The notes below the pieces were generated by a model. It was not told where the DNA came from. It searched no databases and saw only the letters and a list, made by a program, of their open reading frames with translations. Made by a program: the position numbers and the translations under genes. From positions 1 to 64,000 of the forward strand of contig NW_004457713.1 in NCBI RefSeq assembly GCF_000203815.1: a stretch of DNA of 64,000 nucleotides. Reading direction: 5' to 3'. The stretch comes from Cavenderia fasciculata. Taxonomy: Eukaryota; Evosea; Eumycetozoa; Acytosteliales; Cavenderiaceae. Shown in pieces: positions 23,209 to 35,908 of this stretch (positions are counted from its first letter, which is position 1; every line of letters begins with the position of its first letter).

Positions 23209-24306
23209 TTAAAGATCCTCTCTGCAAATGGGACCAGTTGGTGCCTCTAAAAGAGTAGTCTTTCCTTGTGGACCTTCAGCAGCCTTTCTGTGATTTTGTG
23301 GACCAACCTTTGTTGGTTCACTCTTTTCAATTTGTGTCAAAAGATTTTTCATAGTCTCTGGTGTGAGATCTTCGTAATAGTCATCGTTAATACAGATCAT
23401 TGGTGCATTTACACATGCTCCAAGACATTCAACTTCTACAAGTGTAAACTTTTCGTCTTTGGTGGTTTCTATTAAAAACAAAGAATAAATAAGCATATAG
23501 GGATCTCTATATATAATCTATTTTTTTTTGTTGTTGTTGATACTAACCACCAACATTGATATTTAAATGATGTTTGCAAGCATTAAGGATATCGGTTGAA
23601 CCTCTGAGCATGCATGGAGTAGTTGTACAGACTTGAACAAAATTCTTTCCAATCTTTGTTCTATTAAACATGGTGTAAAATGAAGCAACTTCATAGGCTA
23701 CCATTGGTGCAACACCAATAATCTCTGCAACCTTGTCCATAGCTTTTAATGAAATCCAACCACCATTTTGTCTTTGTGCAAGATCAAGTAAAGGGATCAT
23801 GGCTGATTGTCTATACTTTGGTGGATACTTTGAAATGATAGTATCTACCTTTTTCATGTTCTCTTCTGTGAAATCAAATGGTGTATGATCATTATTATCA
23901 TCTGTATCGATATGCTAAAAATGGATAGATGGATAGATAATAGATAGATAGATAGATGTGATCAGTGACCGGTGATCAATACATGTGCAAAGATCTAGAT
24001 GTTCTAAACAATGCAGTCACATATCTTTTTAAAGTTACATACTCTACTCAATGCATCTGATCTTAAAATTGCAGATGACTGGAATGATCTTTTACCTGTA
24101 GCAATGATCAATGATTGCTGAAAAGTAGGAAGATATATATTTTATAAAGGTGTGAGTAAAGTTTGTTAGTATAAAATGATCATCATTTTTAATTTATTTA
24201 CAGACTCTCTTTCTCTCCTCTCCTCTCTCTCTCTCTCTCTCTCTACTATAATATGTACCTTTGATAAAGCATTAATAGATCTTTTCAAAAGGGTGGCAGA
24301 TTGCAT
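23209..24306 (-). CDS. ndufv2: NADH dehydrogenase flavoprotein 2 (24 kDa), mitochondrial
   Basis: Subunit of the peripheral arm of respiratory complex I that carries the [2Fe-2S] cluster N1a. Four exons: 24306-24259, 24117-24043, 23914-23548, 23468-23209; total 750 nt, 249 aa, the usual family length. The first two tiny exons encode a presequence beginning [16 protein letters not shown]. Cluster ligands are Cys137, Cys142, Cys179 and Cys183 ([11 protein letters not shown] and [10 protein letters not shown]). The 16-codon first exon is deduced from the only upstream ATG that stays in frame to a GTACAT donor. Intron 1 carries a CT microsatellite (about 24204-24244). Confidence 0.94.
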
Positions 24307-24721
24307 GTTTGTTGGCTCTGATGCTGATCAGTACTACTACTGTACATGCACCCGTCTTTTTCTCATGGTGATCATGTCTCATGCCAACGTTACAAGACAC
24401 TCTAAAAAAAATTTGAAAAAAAATTAATTTTTTGTCTTTCAAAGGCTGCAGATGATGAACTTTCGTTTTTGGGTAATCACATTTGTCGTTGCAACAGAGC
24501 ACTCTTCTTGCTTTTTACAATCAATCAATCACTATAACAACACAACCAACAACAACAACAACAGTCGTCAATTGTTTGTCATCATACATACACTTGTGTT
24601 TGTGTTATACTATTATTTTATAGAGAGAGAGAGAGATAGAGAAAGAGAGATTTGTTAAACAAAGAGTTTTCTAGAATCGATTTGGTAAAGATTTGTTGGT
24701 ATAAAAAAAACTCTATATAGA
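24307..24721. promoter_or_regulatory. divergent promoter region, ndufv2 and mS23-like gene
   Basis: About 415 bp between two divergent genes. It contains a GA/GATA-rich run (about 24622-24652) and ATATAAAAAAAACTC close to the downstream start, a possible core promoter. Open frames here (for example 24452-24658) lack coding character. Confidence 0.4.
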
Positions 24722-27700
24722 ATGGTAAAAGCAAAGAGTTTTTATTCAAAGTTCAAAAAGGAGGTATTGATGGGTATCCGTGAGATACCCGAAGGATTCA
24801 AAGCAATGATTGAAGAAGGTGCCATTGCTCCACATCCACCAAGACCTCAAGGAAGATTGGCTAGTTTACATTCACCTGTAGACCTCTTTGCTAGAGAGTT
24901 TGCAAGAAAGTATCCAAACGTTGGTTATCTAGAATTGGATGAACCAGATGATGGTGAAAAGTACAAGCCAATTGACGAGTCATCATTGTCAATCAAAGAA
25001 CAAAGACGTCGTGCCAAACAAGAAAAACCATATGACAGTGGTATCGCTGACGATGACACTCTTCATGACAACGAGTTGGACCTCGAACTCAGTCAAGATG
25101 CATTCAACTATGCAAAATTCAAATTGACTGCAATGAAGAAGGGTCTATCTGATCAACAGGCAACTCTCCAAGCCACTCGTGATGTATTTAACTTGTTGGA
25201 ACAAAGAGAGATTGAACTCAATCTTATTAGAGAGCAGGCAAATCAAATTGGTGTTCCTTCTTTTGATCCAATGAAACATCTTCAACATTTAGAAACTCTT
25301 CACGATGAAGTTAGTTCTCGTCATCAAGAATATCTTTTAACTGAACAAAGGTAAATACAAAGAAAAGAAATGAAAAAAACAAATTGAAAAGAAAAGCAAT
25401 GATAGTAACTTTTTTTTTTTTTTTTTTTTTTTAAAAAAAAGAGAACAACTTGAAGAAGCTCTAAAATATAGAAAATATTATGGTGATACATCAGCTCTTC
25501 CATTTGAATTAATTGAAGGGTTTTCACCATATGAATTACATCAATTTATTTCTGAACATCCAGAATATAAAGGTATATTATTTAAAATTATATATTTATA
25601 TATTTATTGATTTCTAACTTTTTCATTTCTTTTTTAGAATTCTTTTATAAACCATTTTTACCACCTGGTTCAATGGTAGAGTCTCCAGATACCATGGAAA
25701 GTGCAAAGGCAGCAGTGGTAGATGAAAATAATCTTGACAATATTGAAACTGGTGAGGAACTTGACCACAAGCCACAAAAACAATCACAATCAATTGGAGC
25801 ATCCAAACAACAAAAGCAACAAGATGGAGCATTGGTCAATTTGACAGAAAATGGAGTTTCCATTCAAGAGTTGCTTGGTGGTCAAGATTTCAATGGTCAA
25901 GCCGATTTCAAGGGAACCTCAAAAGAAGATATCCAACAATTGCTAGAAAAGTATCAAAAGATCCAAAACCACATCCAAAGAGCCAACTCTCTTCAAGAAT
26001 CACTTGACATTGAATCATTGGATCCAAGAGTCAGTGACAAGGTCCAATTAAGATATTTGGGTGATTGTATTCTCTCGATTGAAATCTTTATCGACTATTT
26101 GAAACTCCGTTCTCCAGAGTTTATCGATCACATCAACAAACAAGCCGGTCACAACATTCTCAAAAACTTGATCGAGTGTTCTAGAATGATCAAAAACTAT
26201 GCACTTGTGCTCAAGACCCAACTTCTCTCCTACCGTGTTCTCGGCTACGAATACACTGAACCATCTGACGAAGTATTAAACGCCATTGATGACGACCAAG
26301 ATACTCCACAAGATGGTGAAGAGAGAACCATGAGTCTTGGACAAATCACAGCCGATGTAGAAAGAGAGGTCGACATTTTCGACTTGGAGAATGCAGGCAA
26401 CGACGTTGACCAATTGGGAAGTCATTTAGACTCGATGGACTATCGTTTCAAAAACATTCTAGACTATGCAAAAGACCTCAATCAAGACGATTTTGTTAAC
26501 GCCATTGACGACGAAATCCACGACGACGAAGAAGAACTCAGAGAATCAATGGCCGAAGAAGAGTTTGAGGAAGATGAAAATGAAGATGACGAAGATGATG
26601 AAGACGATGACAATGAAGAAGACAACGAGGAAGATGACCAAGAAGAAGGAGGATTCGATAACTCATTGGCAACAAATGAAGATGCAGAGACCGAGTTGGG
26701 CTACCGCTTTTCAGACTACAACTTGGATATTGGAAGAGATGCCAGAAAGTTCATGTCTGAAGAAGAAGAGAAACTCTTCTTTGACAACTACCAAAACCAA
26801 AAGAGAGGAAAATCATTGGCTGGTAACGGTCCACTCGATTTCAAGACTCAAGATCCACTAGATTTTATTTTCTCGAGCAATGAAACCAATCAAAAAGAAG
26901 CCAACCAATCCACTGCCAACTCGGCTCCATGGGCGTCGGTAAACAAGGAAGAGTTTATCTCTTCTGTTTTCAGAGACAACAGACAACTCTTTGCAGAGTT
27001 GCATGTCGGAGAGGATGGTAAAATCGCCTCATCTTCTACCAACACTGACCTTTTGTTCAATGGTAAAATGTCTGACAAGTTGTGGCGCCAAGATGCCAAC
27101 ATTGAATACCCAGTCGTTTGTTCTTTGGCCACAGTCGATCACCTTGGAAGCAAGATCTCACCAGAGCTAGCCAAATACTTTAATGCTACCCCAGCTCAAG
27201 TAGAGCAACCCCAAACCAACTCGACAAGTCTCCAAGCAAATTTCTATGACTCGGATCTCTCCAACCTCGAAACCATTAAAAACCTTTCTCGTTTCCAAGA
27301 TGTTCCCTCTATCGAGCACAAGGAAGTCATCAACCCACAATCTTTTGAAAAATCATTCAAGACTACCATGGCCACTGCCAAAAATGACATCTATGTTGAC
27401 TCTATCGACTATGTCCAAACAAACGCTGCTTTTGAAGAACCAGCAGAGATAGTCGTTGATGAGGCCACACAACAAAAGTATGAAACCCTCAAGGCTAGAT
27501 TGAACAAGATCAACGAATCTGTCAAGCAAATTTCTTCTGCCTTTTACGAAAAGGATAATGCCGACGTCAAGCAAATCATCGCCAAAAAGAATGAAATTCT
27601 CCAAGGTAAAAGCCTTCAAGACCTTGTTGCAATGGACCAACCACAATTTGATCAACTCCAATCCCAGATCACTTTGCTCGAAGAGAAACTAAAACAAACC

Positions 27701-28257
27701 ACTGCCCTCTCGGTTCTCAAGGACAAGTTGGCTCAAAGAAAATCAAGAGACTATAGAAAGCAAAAGAGACTTGCCATCAAGACTGTCGACCAATTGCTTG
27801 TACAACAGACTAGACTTGAAAGAAAATTAGATCTCCTCGTGGAAGAGAATCCATCGCTTGTCACTCTTCAAGAAAAGGAAACCGTTCTCGCCATCCAACA
27901 AGAATATGATACTGTCCAATCCAAGCACACCCAAGACCAACTATCCCATCACCATGCTCTTCCATTGTCCCAACAATTTATCAATTCATTCTGGCATGAT
28001 CTCTCCCCAAGTGAAAAGAAAAGATCTTGGTTCAATTCAAACAACAACAAAAACAACAAAAGTCTGTTGTTTCTTCACCACTCCAATTGGACCAAACATT
28101 GGTAGATTCCATATCCAACAAAGGTAACAACAACAACAACAACAATAGTAATATTATTTTGACACCACAAGAGGAAAAACAATTCAAAGCAAATATTGAG
28201 ACCAACTATGATGATGTAGACTATGGACAAGTTCAATTAAAATCAACTGATCTTTAA
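24722..28257 (+). CDS. large acidic protein with mS23-like N-terminus
   Basis: Exons 24722-25350, 25442-25572 and 25638 onward. The first about 210 aa resemble mitochondrial ribosomal protein mS23 (Rsm25): EGAIAPHPPRP, then ELSQDAFNYAKFKLTAMKKG and a helix with LLEQREIELNLIREQA. The next about 860 aa are unlike any mS23 I know: helical segments, an extreme Asp/Glu run (residues about 560-600), and coiled coils. Fungal mS23 is only about 260 aa, so this is a fusion or a lineage extension. The long frame stops at 28105, but coding continues one frame over to 28257. Adding one A in an A4 run at 28014-28017 or 28019-28022 joins them (SEKEKILVQFKQQQ). Literal length 1075 aa. Either end is possible. 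The mS23 assignment is moderate. Confidence 0.6.
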
Positions 28258-28491
28258 AATATAAATAAATAAATAAAATCAAACAGTAAAGAATGAATAA
28301 ATAATGAAATAAAATTTGTTTAAAAATATAAAAAGTAAAGAATGATTATTCTTTCTTTGTGTTTATTTTATTGGGAAAAGTCTGGTTTTTTTAAAGCAGG
28401 TAAATATATCTGGAGTGCATTGCAACTTTTTTGGGGGGGGGGGGGGTTTTTAGGTTTCTGTATTTTTTTTTGTTTTGTTTCTATCTATCTA

Positions 28492-30960
28492 TTACCAACC
28501 AAAAAAGTTTTTGTCATTGTTGTTGGATTCTTGTTTGTTTGTTGAAAAAGCTTCATCATTGTCTGACACTTCGGAATCTGATGAGCCGTCGTGGCTGTGA
28601 TGATCGCCGTGACTACTGCTGCTACTATGGACATCTGATGATGAATCAATAAATTGAATCGATTCGTCAGAGTATTCGTCCGACGAAGTAGATGGTGAAG
28701 ATGAAACTGATACAAAAGATCTTGATGTTAAACGATTATTTACAATATCTTCATCAACTTGTTGATCATCATCGTCATCTGATAAATCCTTTTCAAATGG
28801 TTGTTTGTTGTCAAAGTCGCACTCGGGTGTGTGTTGATTCGACAACAGAGGCAATTGATTATTTTCAGAAAGTTGTTGAGCCAACTTTAATACCCGATTT
28901 CTGTCTCTTGAAATTTGTTCAACCTGCCTTTCGTCAATGACACGGGACAAAAGGGTTGGGTAAATGATAGAAGGATACTTGTCATTTACAAAATCGGTTG
29001 ATACAATCTTTACCAGAGCATTGGTGAATACGCCACGTATAAAGGATATGTTAAATGAGTTTTTGCCAACATCGTTGTTACGATCGTGTGGGTCAATGAG
29101 GGTTAGGTAGATCCCCAACTGGGGTTCTTTTTGGTAATAATATCCATTGTGCTCCAAGCTGATTGCGTGTTGGGTGTATTGAAATGATCTGCCATAAAGT
29201 TCTAAAAACTCGATTACCATTGCGCCATAATCAGTGTCATCACCAGCGTGTTTAAAATGTGCTCTTGAGTGTGCCCTTCTTGGGTTAATAACCCTCTCTT
29301 GATAGGGAACATATCGAAGCTGGACATAACTGGCAACCATCAATGCCAAAGCATAGGAACCTATACCGCCAGTGTAAGTTTCGTTGAGTTTGTTTTGGAA
29401 AAGGAAAAACTTTAACAATAATAATAATAATTTCATTGACTTGTATTTCTAATAAAAAAAAAAAAAAAAAAAAAAAAAGGTTAAAAGAGATGTTCTTTTT
29501 GTAATTGTTTTTTTTTCCCCCATACCTTTAAAAAAGATTTGACGATAGTTGTATTTTCAATACCATTTGGAGTATCAAAACAAATATCAACATTGTACCA
29601 AGTGTCTCTGTGTACAAGTTTAATGATGGGTACTTTAGCGCCAGCAATAAGTCTCATGTTGGTGTAGGTGGTGTGGTGTTTTCGATTTAATATATTATAA
29701 AATTCACGGATTGGGTCATAAATAAAGGAGGATTTGTTGGCGCTGGTGTTATTTGGGCGGTCGTTAATACCTGATATCTGAATATCGATATCACTTGAAG
29801 GTATACATAAATCGGTTGAAAATGATCCAAAAATATGGATCTGTTTAAAAAAAAAATTAAAATTAAAATTAATATTTGTTTTGTATCTTTTTTTTTTTTT
29901 TGTTCTTGATATAATTACCTCTGCATGTGGCCAACTTTCTCTGATGATGGATTCAACATCGTGTACTATTTTTTGTCGCAATCTGTTTTCAAGCGGGTTT
30001 GGAGCCAACCAGTCGTAAAACATTACAATCTCTTTTTCCAATTCCAACTTTGAAAGCTCTTCTGCATTGTACAATCCTTGTAGCCACAGTGGTGGAATAA
30101 TCGATTTGGATTTATAATTTCGACCATTAAATGTTGATTCTCCACCGTTTGATTTGCGATGAGTAACGATGTTGTTATTATTATTATTGTTGTTGTTGGT
30201 GTTGTTGTTGTGATGGTGTTGATTTGTTTGGCTATTTTGAATTTGTACAGGTGCTGAGGATAATGGAATAAATTCGGATGCTTGATTTGATTTTTCTATT
30301 TTAAATGCAATAAATATATATTAGAGTTGAGAGAGAGAGAGAGAGAGATATATAATGAATTTGTATTTAAATTTTCTTTACCTTTGTTATTTTGTTCTTC
30401 TATAAATAAAGGTCCCTTTGTTTCTTTTTTACTGGAAGATTGTTGTTTGTTGAGTTTTGGGTGTTATTAGTGTTTTTTTGGTCGACGGGTTGGGTATTTA
30501 TATCTATATTTTCTTTGTTACTAATGTTGCTATTAATACTGTTTGTTGTTGTTGTTAGGTGAAGATCCTCTAAATTTTTATATTCTTTTTGTGTATTCTT
30601 TTCATTGTTTGATTTTTCTGCGAGATTGTTCAAACTCTTGGTTGGTGGTGATGAAGATGGAGTCCCATTGTTCTTGTGTGATTTTTTCTTTTTTAACTTT
30701 ACATTGCCATTATTGTTGTTGTTGTTGTTGTTTTGTTTTAGCGACTTTTGATCAGAAGCAGTTGTATCACTTGAAGGTGATGATGAAGAAGAAACAGTGA
30801 CAGAAGAAGAGGAAGAGGAAGAGGAGGAGTTATTGGATGTACTCAAAGATTTGACTTGTTGTTGTTGTTGTTCTTGTTGTTGTTGTTGAAGAATTGGTGA
30901 TTGATGTGGAGGTGATGAAGATGGAGAAGCAGATCTTGGTGATTTTTTTCTCTTTAACAT
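28492..30960 (-). CDS. non-canonical poly(A) polymerase, Trf4/TENT4 type
   Basis: Nuclear nucleotidyltransferase that adds 3' tails in RNA surveillance or modifies mRNA tails. Exons 30960-30382, 30295-29919, 29840-29526, 29448-28492. The family start of the core is SIIPPLWLQGLYNAEELSK, then YDWLAPNPLENRLRQKIV. The catalytic block is IFGSFSTDLCIPSSDIDIQ (two Asp) with the third Asp in WYNVDICFD; ETYTGGIGSYALALM is the central-domain signature. A Ser/Gln/Asn-rich N-terminus and an acidic Ser-rich C-terminus flank it. Exon 1 is out of frame with exon 2 by one base: an A6 run (plus-strand T at 30425-30430) needs seven A to read PVKKETKGPLFIEEQNNK and join cleanly. This is an assembly indel or a lesion. 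Confidence 0.85.
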
Positions 30961-31867
30961 TCTCTGATAGACTGTCTTGTTCCTCTTGTTTCACGTTGTT
31001 GTTGTTGTAATGTGAATATTTACAACTACAATCTTTATGCTCCTTCTTCTTTTGTTAAAGTTTGTTGTTGTTGTTGTTGAATGGTGGTTTTCGATTCGAG
31101 TAGTTTTTTTGATTCTGTGATTGTTGCGTTCTGATAAAGAAGATGAATAAAGTAAAATGTGTTAGTAACAATGGTTGTTTTCAAAGAAACGAAGCATTCC
31201 CTTATTTTTTTTAATTTTTTTTTTAATTTTTTTGAAACAATAATACAAGAAATAATATACTAACAATATTAAAACAAAATGAAATGTGTAAAATGAGGAA
31301 TGAAAAAGGTTTGGTGAATGTCTCTCTCTCTCTCTCTATCTGAAAAAATAACCTCGCTTTAATTGTGTGTGTGTGTGTGTTTGTCAGATCGTTTTGTCAT
31401 TCTGTGTCGTGTATCTTGAAACAATCGTTTAACACCTCCTCCTTGCTCGCTCGTCTCTTTTTGTTTTTGTCATTAACACCTCTCTCTCTCTCTCTTTCTC
31501 TCTGTTGGCCCATCTATACATAGGCAGTTCGCATTAATAATGGGTTGTCAAATAGTAGTGTGATATGAGATTCGAGTCGTATGACCGCTGATTGATTGTT
31601 TTCTCTATTGTTGTTCTATCTATCCTATAGTTTCAAGTTGAATATTCTTTTTGGTTTTATCGTCTTACTGATCTTTGGGTTGTGTGAGTATAGTATATTT
31701 TCTTGTGTTGGTATTATAATGTTGTAATCACCTCAAATGTGTTCTCTGTTCAAGAATGCTGAAAAAAAAAATTAAAATAATTGTTTTTTTTTTTTTTTGT
31801 TTTTGGAAGTTCGGTAACCATTGTGTGGGTGCCACAAAAACACTGCTCTAAAAACAAGTTTATTGTA
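30961..31867. other. long intergenic region, no gene seen
   Basis: About 900 bp from the Trf4-like start to the SNAPC3 stop. It has CAA/GTT runs likely to be 5' leader of the Trf4-like gene, CT microsatellites (about 31321-31338 and 31479-31502), a GT run (31367-31380) and a somewhat GC-richer core around 31380-31580. I found no tRNA cloverleaf and no exon-like frame. Confidence 0.4.
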
Positions 31868-32046
31868 TTATTCATGAAAGTAAGGATAGACTTCATAGTC
31901 ATTGTATAATAATCTTCCTTCTTTATCATAGTGAAAGATTCTATAACATTCTTCGCAAAAAAAATATGGTGTTTCATCGACCAGTTTGTCGCCAACAGTA
32001 ACAAATCTTATTATTTTTAAATAATTAATATTATAAGTTCTATAAT

Positions 32047-32084
<38 letters not shown>

Positions 32085-33336
32085 TATATGAGAGTTACAT
32101 ACTTTGCAGGATAAATTTCACAAACCTTGCACTTTTTTCTTCTCAACTTTGCATGATAGGTTTCGATTGGATAGTCTGATCTTTTGAAACTATCTTTGGC
32201 ATTGATCAATCTCATCTGTTTGAATACCAAAATATGTTCACAATTTCCTTGATTGCAATAGAGATACTTCTCTCCTATAGATATATCCATTTCATTAAAA
32301 CAATAAAGAGACATGTCTCTTTCGAGGAATGAACCACCAGAGGTGTCTCCTTTTTTTAATATCCATTCATTTATGGTACTAAAAGAAAGAAAGAAACAAA
32401 GAAAGAAAGAAATTTTAATTTAAAATCATTCATCACTTGTTGTGTTTATCTATAGTTTAACTATACTTACTTGCTATAGGGTATATTTTCTGGTTCACGT
32501 AAATCATTATAAAAGACATTGTTGATAAAGAAAAAACAAGATTTTCTTTTCCATCCATCCAAAATATTATCTCTCTATTGAAATAAGTATTAGTAAATGA
32601 ATGAATGAACGATATATTCGATATATATGATAGAGAGGAAGGAGCATACCATGCAATATATTTTGTCACGCAAATCCGTCAACTTTTGAGAGCCAATGAC
32701 CAAAAACTCTTGGATTTTACTCGATTTCTGAGGATGATATAATACAACCGAGAGTATAATCTCATTGCTTGATAATGGTTCGGGGTAATTGATATCTAAA
32801 TGCATATTATTTGATATACTATCAAATGATATAATTGGTAGTTCTACACCTAAAGTGTTTGTATGAAATGGTATTTGCGTAGAGTTGGTAGTAGTTGTAG
32901 TTGTAGTTGTATTATTATTATTATTATTATTATTTTGATTATTTTGATTATTTTGATTATTATTATTTGACATTAAACAAGGTGATAATAACAAAGGAGA
33001 TTCATTAGATAGTGTACAGTCAAAGTTATTTGTAGGAGGAGATGAAGAGTTGGTGAGGGGAGATGTTGTAAAGAATAGTGAAGATTTGATTTCATTTTCT
33101 ACAATTTGATAATGTGTCTTTGGTTTTATATCATTGACTGATATGTTTGGAGAGAGCAACTCTAATGTTGGATCTATTGATTCTTGAAGTATAGCATTAA
33201 AATAATCGTTCTGAAAGTTGGCTACATTAATCACTGCACTCTTTATATTATTGTTAAAAGATAGTGCTGGTAATGTTGTTGTTTCTTCATTGTCACTATC
33301 ATCTTGTTGTTGTTGTTGTCGTTGTTGTTGTTGCAT
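31868..33336 (-). CDS. snapc3: snRNA-activating protein complex subunit 3 (SNAP50)
   Basis: Promoter-recognition factor for snRNA genes transcribed by Pol II and Pol III. Exons 33336-32650, 32574-32471, 32378-32103, 32006-31868; total 1206 nt, 401 aa. Landmarks are EFLVIGSQKLTDLRDKIYC, FFFINNVFYNDLR, NCEHILVFKQMRLI and the zinc-binding end: Cys347 and Cys350 (RRKKCKVCEIYPAK), Cys373 and Cys376 (YFFCEECYRIFHYD), finishing LLYNDYEVYPYFHE, which is nearly the animal ending. The N-terminus is Gln/Asn/Thr-rich. Three of the four exon joins are confirmed by conserved motifs running across them. The intron at 32007-32102 contains a long T tract on the plus strand. Confidence 0.94.
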
Positions 33337-33458
33337 AAAAGAATGATTTTCTTAACGATTAAACACTCAAATGTTTGTTTGATTATTTGTTTTTTAAAAA
33401 AGTTATAATTTTCGATTTTTTTTATTTATTTTATTATTTAATTTATATATTATATTTT

Positions 33459-35139
33459 TCAAAGAGATGATTGTTGTTGTTGTTGTTGATAATATCTAAT
33501 TAATTTATCATCTATTTTATCCAAATAATAGGAACCTTTACTTATAAATTTGATAGAGTCAATTGGATTGTAGATAGTGCCTTGACTGATTTGCTTCTTG
33601 CAACTCTCCTCTCTCATTTCCATTGCTTTTTCAAATTCCTCTGGTGTTTGTTTGATTCTTTGTTGTAGTCTTTCGTTTATATTACATTTTTCGACAATAG
33701 ATGATGTTGTCTTGCCGCTATCATTATTATTATTATTATTATTATTATAATTACCAACAAATGAAAATAGTGTTGAAGCCAATCCGGATCCATAAGAAAA
33801 TACCAAAACACGTTTACCATTGAGATTTTGTACATTGGTCAAGAGTGAAAGAATAGAAGCATATACTGAACCACTGTAACAATTACCCAATTCCTTTGCC
33901 AATGTAGTGCTGGGTAGAACTTTGGCTTTATATTCATTTTCCGATGCCTTGAGCGAGGCAGTGTCCAATTTTGGGTTACCATAAGACTCGTTTGTCAAAC
34001 CAATGCCATCAAATTCGGCAAAGAATGATCGATAACAACTTTTCACTCTTTCCTCTGGCGATCCAGATAATATATAGTCTAGATATGCCATACGTCCTAG
34101 TGACTTTTGTACCAAACGATTATAGGGAGAGTGGAATACACAATAGTCTGCACTCTCCAATGAAAAGGGCGCACAACCTACATATTTTGATTCAAATGAG
34201 CGTTTGTAGAGACTATAACAACGATCTAGTGCTCTGAGATAACATTCTATAGATAGTTTCCCGTCAACATAGGGATATTCTGATTTGAGATCGGGTTTAT
34301 AGAAATCATAAGCATTTTCCATGTGTACTCCTCTTAATCCACACTCCATAACCAAAGGTGCATTTGGTCCTATGAGCATCGCCACAACACCACATCCTCC
34401 TGTTGGTCTAGCATTGCCTTTGGCATAGACAGCTATATCACCAGTTATGACTATTGCATTTCTACCGTCCCAATAACTACTCTCCATCCATTGAACACTA
34501 TTAAACATTGCACTAGTTCCTCCATAACATGCATTGTAAGTATCAACACCTAAAAATAACGATTATTTTCACTTTAGTGTTAGTACTACTACTAAAGCTA
34601 ATAAATGGTTTACTTACCCTCTACATTAAAATTTCCAGATTCTTGAAAGAGAGACATTAAAGCAGTTTTAATTGATTTGCTCTTGTCAATGATAGTCTCT
34701 GTACCAACTTCAAGTCTTCCAATAGAGTTATAGTCGATATTATATTTTTCCATTAGTTGTTTGAGTGCATTCATGCACATTGACACTATATCTTCTCGAT
34801 CTCCACAATATGACATATTGGTTTGTCCTAATCCTTTGGTATATTTTCCTTCCGATACTCCATCATACAACTCTTTTGGTGATCATAAAAAATGAAAGAG
34901 AAATGAAAAAGGAGTAAGAAGAAGAAGATGAACGATTTGAAGTAGTAAATGAGAAATAAGATGTCAATAAGCTGAAAGGACAACAATGATATCATTGTCT
35001 TGTGTTGTTGTTGTTGTTGTTGTTGGTGGTGTTTAATCATTGTCATACCTAAATCTTGTTGACTAACAAAGGTCGATGGAAAATAGATGTCCATGGCCAA
35101 GATACCAATGTTTCTAGTTGTTGTTGCAGACATCATCAT
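33459..35139 (-). CDS. hgs: hydroxymethylglutaryl-CoA synthase
   Basis: Condenses acetyl-CoA and acetoacetyl-CoA to HMG-CoA, the entry to the mevalonate pathway. Exons 35139-35049, 34872-34618, 34549-33459; total 1437 nt, 478 aa. Catalytic Glu89 lies in [14 protein letters not shown], nucleophile Cys123 in [11 protein letters not shown], and the His motif in [29 protein letters not shown] begins the fold right after a short MMMSATTT start, so no long presequence: cytosolic or peroxisomal rather than mitochondrial. D. discoideum has two paralogues (hgsA, hgsB); which one this is was not resolved. C-terminal Asn and Gln runs are lineage-typical. Three adjacent ATGs start the frame. Confidence 0.95.
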
Positions 35140-35908
35140 ATGTTATATATATATTGCTAAAAGACAATAGTAATAATGTGTTGGTTAGTTATTATATAAA
35201 TATATATATTTAAATAATGAATATTCGAATACAAAACATGTAAACATAACATTAATGTTCAAGCTACCAAAAAATTTTAAGATTTTTTTTAATTATCTTT
35301 TAAAAGGATTCTATCTATATTAAATTGCACTTTGTCACAAAGAGATCATGACTAAACAACAACAACAACAACAACAACACAATAATAATAACAACTACCA
35401 ACAACACAATAATAATAATAACAACAAACAACAACGATAGTGGTAGTTTTTATTTTGTAAGGAGAAAAGAGGTAAAAGATTCCTATCCAACCTCAACAAC
35501 AAAGAATAAAAGCTCAAATTCCATCTCTTCCAACATGTTACTAAAAACAAAACATACACACACACACCAACACACGCTCATTTGGGTGGCAATACATGTA
35601 TATTGGACAAACGACGATTAATCATGATATTTTCGATGATATAAACAAAATGATATATATATTGATCATCATCATCATCATCATAATCATCATCATCATC
35701 ATCACCGGGGATGTAGTTTATTATTATTAATTTAATGTGGTTTCCAATTATGTCTATTGATTTCTCTTTTTCTTGTTGACTGATATTTTTTTCACAAGAA
35801 TAGTAATAATAATAAAAAATAAATAAATAATAATAATATTTAATAATAATAGAAAAAAAATCTAGTTTGGTGGATATATAAAACCTTTTAATATTTTCGA
35901 TCAATAAT
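35140..35908. promoter_or_regulatory. divergent intergenic region with small ORFs
   Basis: About 770 bp between HMG-CoA synthase and the EGF-like membrane protein. A plus-strand ORF from the ATG at 35348 to 35440 encodes about 30 Gln/Asn residues and is probably a leader uORF or chance. On the minus strand, 35780-35578 reads as a better-looking piece (Asp-rich, ending NRRLSNIHVLPPK and TGA) that might be the last exon of an unrecognised small gene, but no upstream exon or convincing start was found. CA repeat at about 35560-35575. Confidence 0.3.
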
